Shown one piece after another: positions 38,301-38,893 of a stretch of 38,893 nucleotides of DNA. The position numbers and the translations under genes are program-made. Origin of the DNA: a virus. A model generated the notes under the pieces. That model was not told where the DNA came from, ran no database searches, and saw only the letters and a program-made list of their open reading frames with translations. How positions within the stretch are numbered: position 1 is the stretch's first letter; every line of letters begins with the position of its first letter. The stretch lies in IMG/VR virus record IMGVR_UViG_3300025818_000054, positions 1-38,893 of that record. One strand, given 5' to 3'.

Positions 38301-38728
38301 TCGCTGGCCGCCGCCCTCATCTGCGCGAGTTCCTTCCATTCAGGGTCCTCCTCTGCGCGCCGGACCCAGTCGGACGGGGTCGGGCGGGTGTAGACGTCGC
38401 GCAGCACCCGGCGGGTGGCGCGGCGGATCACGGGTTCGGGGTAGTGCGCCAGCACGGCGTAGTAGCCGCGCAGCTCAAGTTCGCCTGGCGCGTGGCCGGT
38501 GATCGACAAAAAGGCCTGCTCAACGAGCCCGCCCAGTTCGTGGACCGGGCAGGGCCGGCAAGCCGCTTCGATCTCCTCGATCAGCGCCGGCAGGTGCCGG
38601 TTCGCCTCCGCCGGCAGGTCCGGCAGGTCTCTTATCCGCCCCGAGGACGGCAGCAGCCGCGCGAGCATGCGCCAGGGCGCGCTCGTGCGGGTCGTAGGCA
38701 CCGGCAGACCGGCGACCGGCAGGGCCAT
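38258..38728 (-). CDS. Probable helicase-loader-like replication protein
   Basis: 156 aa from ATG 38728, which has AAGGAG eight bases upstream although it lies inside the initiator gene. The helical body (ANRHLPALIEEIEAACRPCP; YYAVLAHYPEPVIRRATRRV) followed by RDVYTRPTPSDWVRRAEEDP resembles small phage loader/P-type proteins, in which a PTP..... motif follows a helix bundle. The position after the initiator fits an O/P pair. The function is inferred. The 209-base overlap with the initiator is unusually long. Confidence 0.5.
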   Translation of the reverse strand: MALPVAGLPVPTTRTSAPWRMLARLLPSSGRIRDLPDLPAEANRHLPALIEEIEAACRPCPVHELGGLVEQAFLSITGHAPGELELRGYYAVLAHYPEPVIRRATRRVLRDVYTRPTPSDWVRRAEEDPEWKELAQMRAAASEWHRRLSTSAARST

Positions 38729-38893
38729 CGCGGTACTCCTTGGCGGCTCGGCCGACCCAGGACCGCCACACGGCAGGCCAGGAACGAGCGCGGGCGGTGG
38801 CGTAGTGGGAACGGCAGCGCCGGGCTTCGATGTCGAGGTCGACGCCGGGGTGGCTGGTGGCCGCTTCGCGGATCAGGTCGGCCGAGGGGAAGT
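38520..38893 (-). CDS. Replication initiator, C-terminal part (begins at 325)
   Basis: Continuation of the gene at 1-325 across the circular junction. It begins in the window as DFPSADLIREAA, runs through EARRCRSHYATARARSWPAV and WRSWVGRAAKEYRD, the DUF-type C-terminal signature of phage initiators, and ends in a Gly/Pro/Arg tail that is read over the downstream loader-like gene. The tail is probably dictated by the overlap. Confidence 0.75.
   Translation of the reverse strand, partial: FPSADLIREAATSHPGVDLDIEARRCRSHYATARARSWPAVWRSWVGRAAKEYRDGPAGRRSAGAYDPHERALAHARAAAAVLGADKRPAGPAGGGEPAPAGADRGDRSGLPALPGPRTGRAR

Overview
The window reads as one complete genome of a temperate, podovirus-type phage of a GC-rich bacterium, most likely an alphaproteobacterium. 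This is inferred from the high G+C, from the gene families present and from a 3' tRNA-Gly(GCC) fragment used as attP. The first nine bases equal the last nine, and a replication gene on the minus strand reads without interruption across the joined ends. The molecule is therefore circular or circularly permuted, about 38,884 bp once the overlap is collapsed, and cut at an arbitrary point inside that gene.

Layout. (1) 1-1468, minus: a Cro-like regulator followed by early genes (a Cys-motif protein, a DUF1064 nuclease-like protein, a small protein, and the replication initiator that wraps to 38893). (2) 1469-2193: a divergent immunity switch with a palindromic operator and a plus-strand CI-like repressor. 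(3) 2128-6737, minus: an accessory operon of small membrane proteins, a SLOG/DUF2493 protein and three copies of a stem-loop plus ribosome-binding repeat. It also holds a 550-bp gene-free stretch dense in long inverted repeats, which I read as a large structured RNA. (4) 7024-29793, plus: the late operon, with terminase, portal, scaffold, capsid, T7-type tail tubular A and B, three internal core proteins, tail fibre, SleB-type lysin, holin, nested spanins, a cupin-like protein and an XhlA-like protein. A 55-aa minus-strand gene sits between the terminase genes. (5) 29811-30998: a HTH gene and attP. (6) 30999-38893, minus: the integration, recombination and replication operon (exonuclease, ERF, SSB, HTH protein, integrase, DUF932, alanine-repeat Imm-5-like protein and an amber-interrupted gene).

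How it works together. The repressor would bind O1 (1510-1529), which overlaps both divergent promoters, and probably O2 (6825-6840), which has an almost identical core and lies in front of the accessory operon. In lytic growth the minus operons supply replication initiation, ERF/YqaJ/SSB recombination and integrase functions. The plus late operon builds a T7-like short-tailed particle, although no T7-type RNA polymerase or DNA polymerase is encoded. In lysogeny the integrase would recombine the 48-bp tRNA-Gly segment with the host gene. That would place the HTH gene at 29811-30536 directly downstream of, and co-oriented with, the rebuilt tRNA.

Most genes abut with 4-base ATGA/GTGA overlaps, so translational coupling is general. 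The points most worth a second look are the structured-RNA candidate at 5797-6345, the repeated start-associated stem-loops, the operator network, the gene with two in-frame amber codons at 33294-33566, and the tRNA/attP arrangement.
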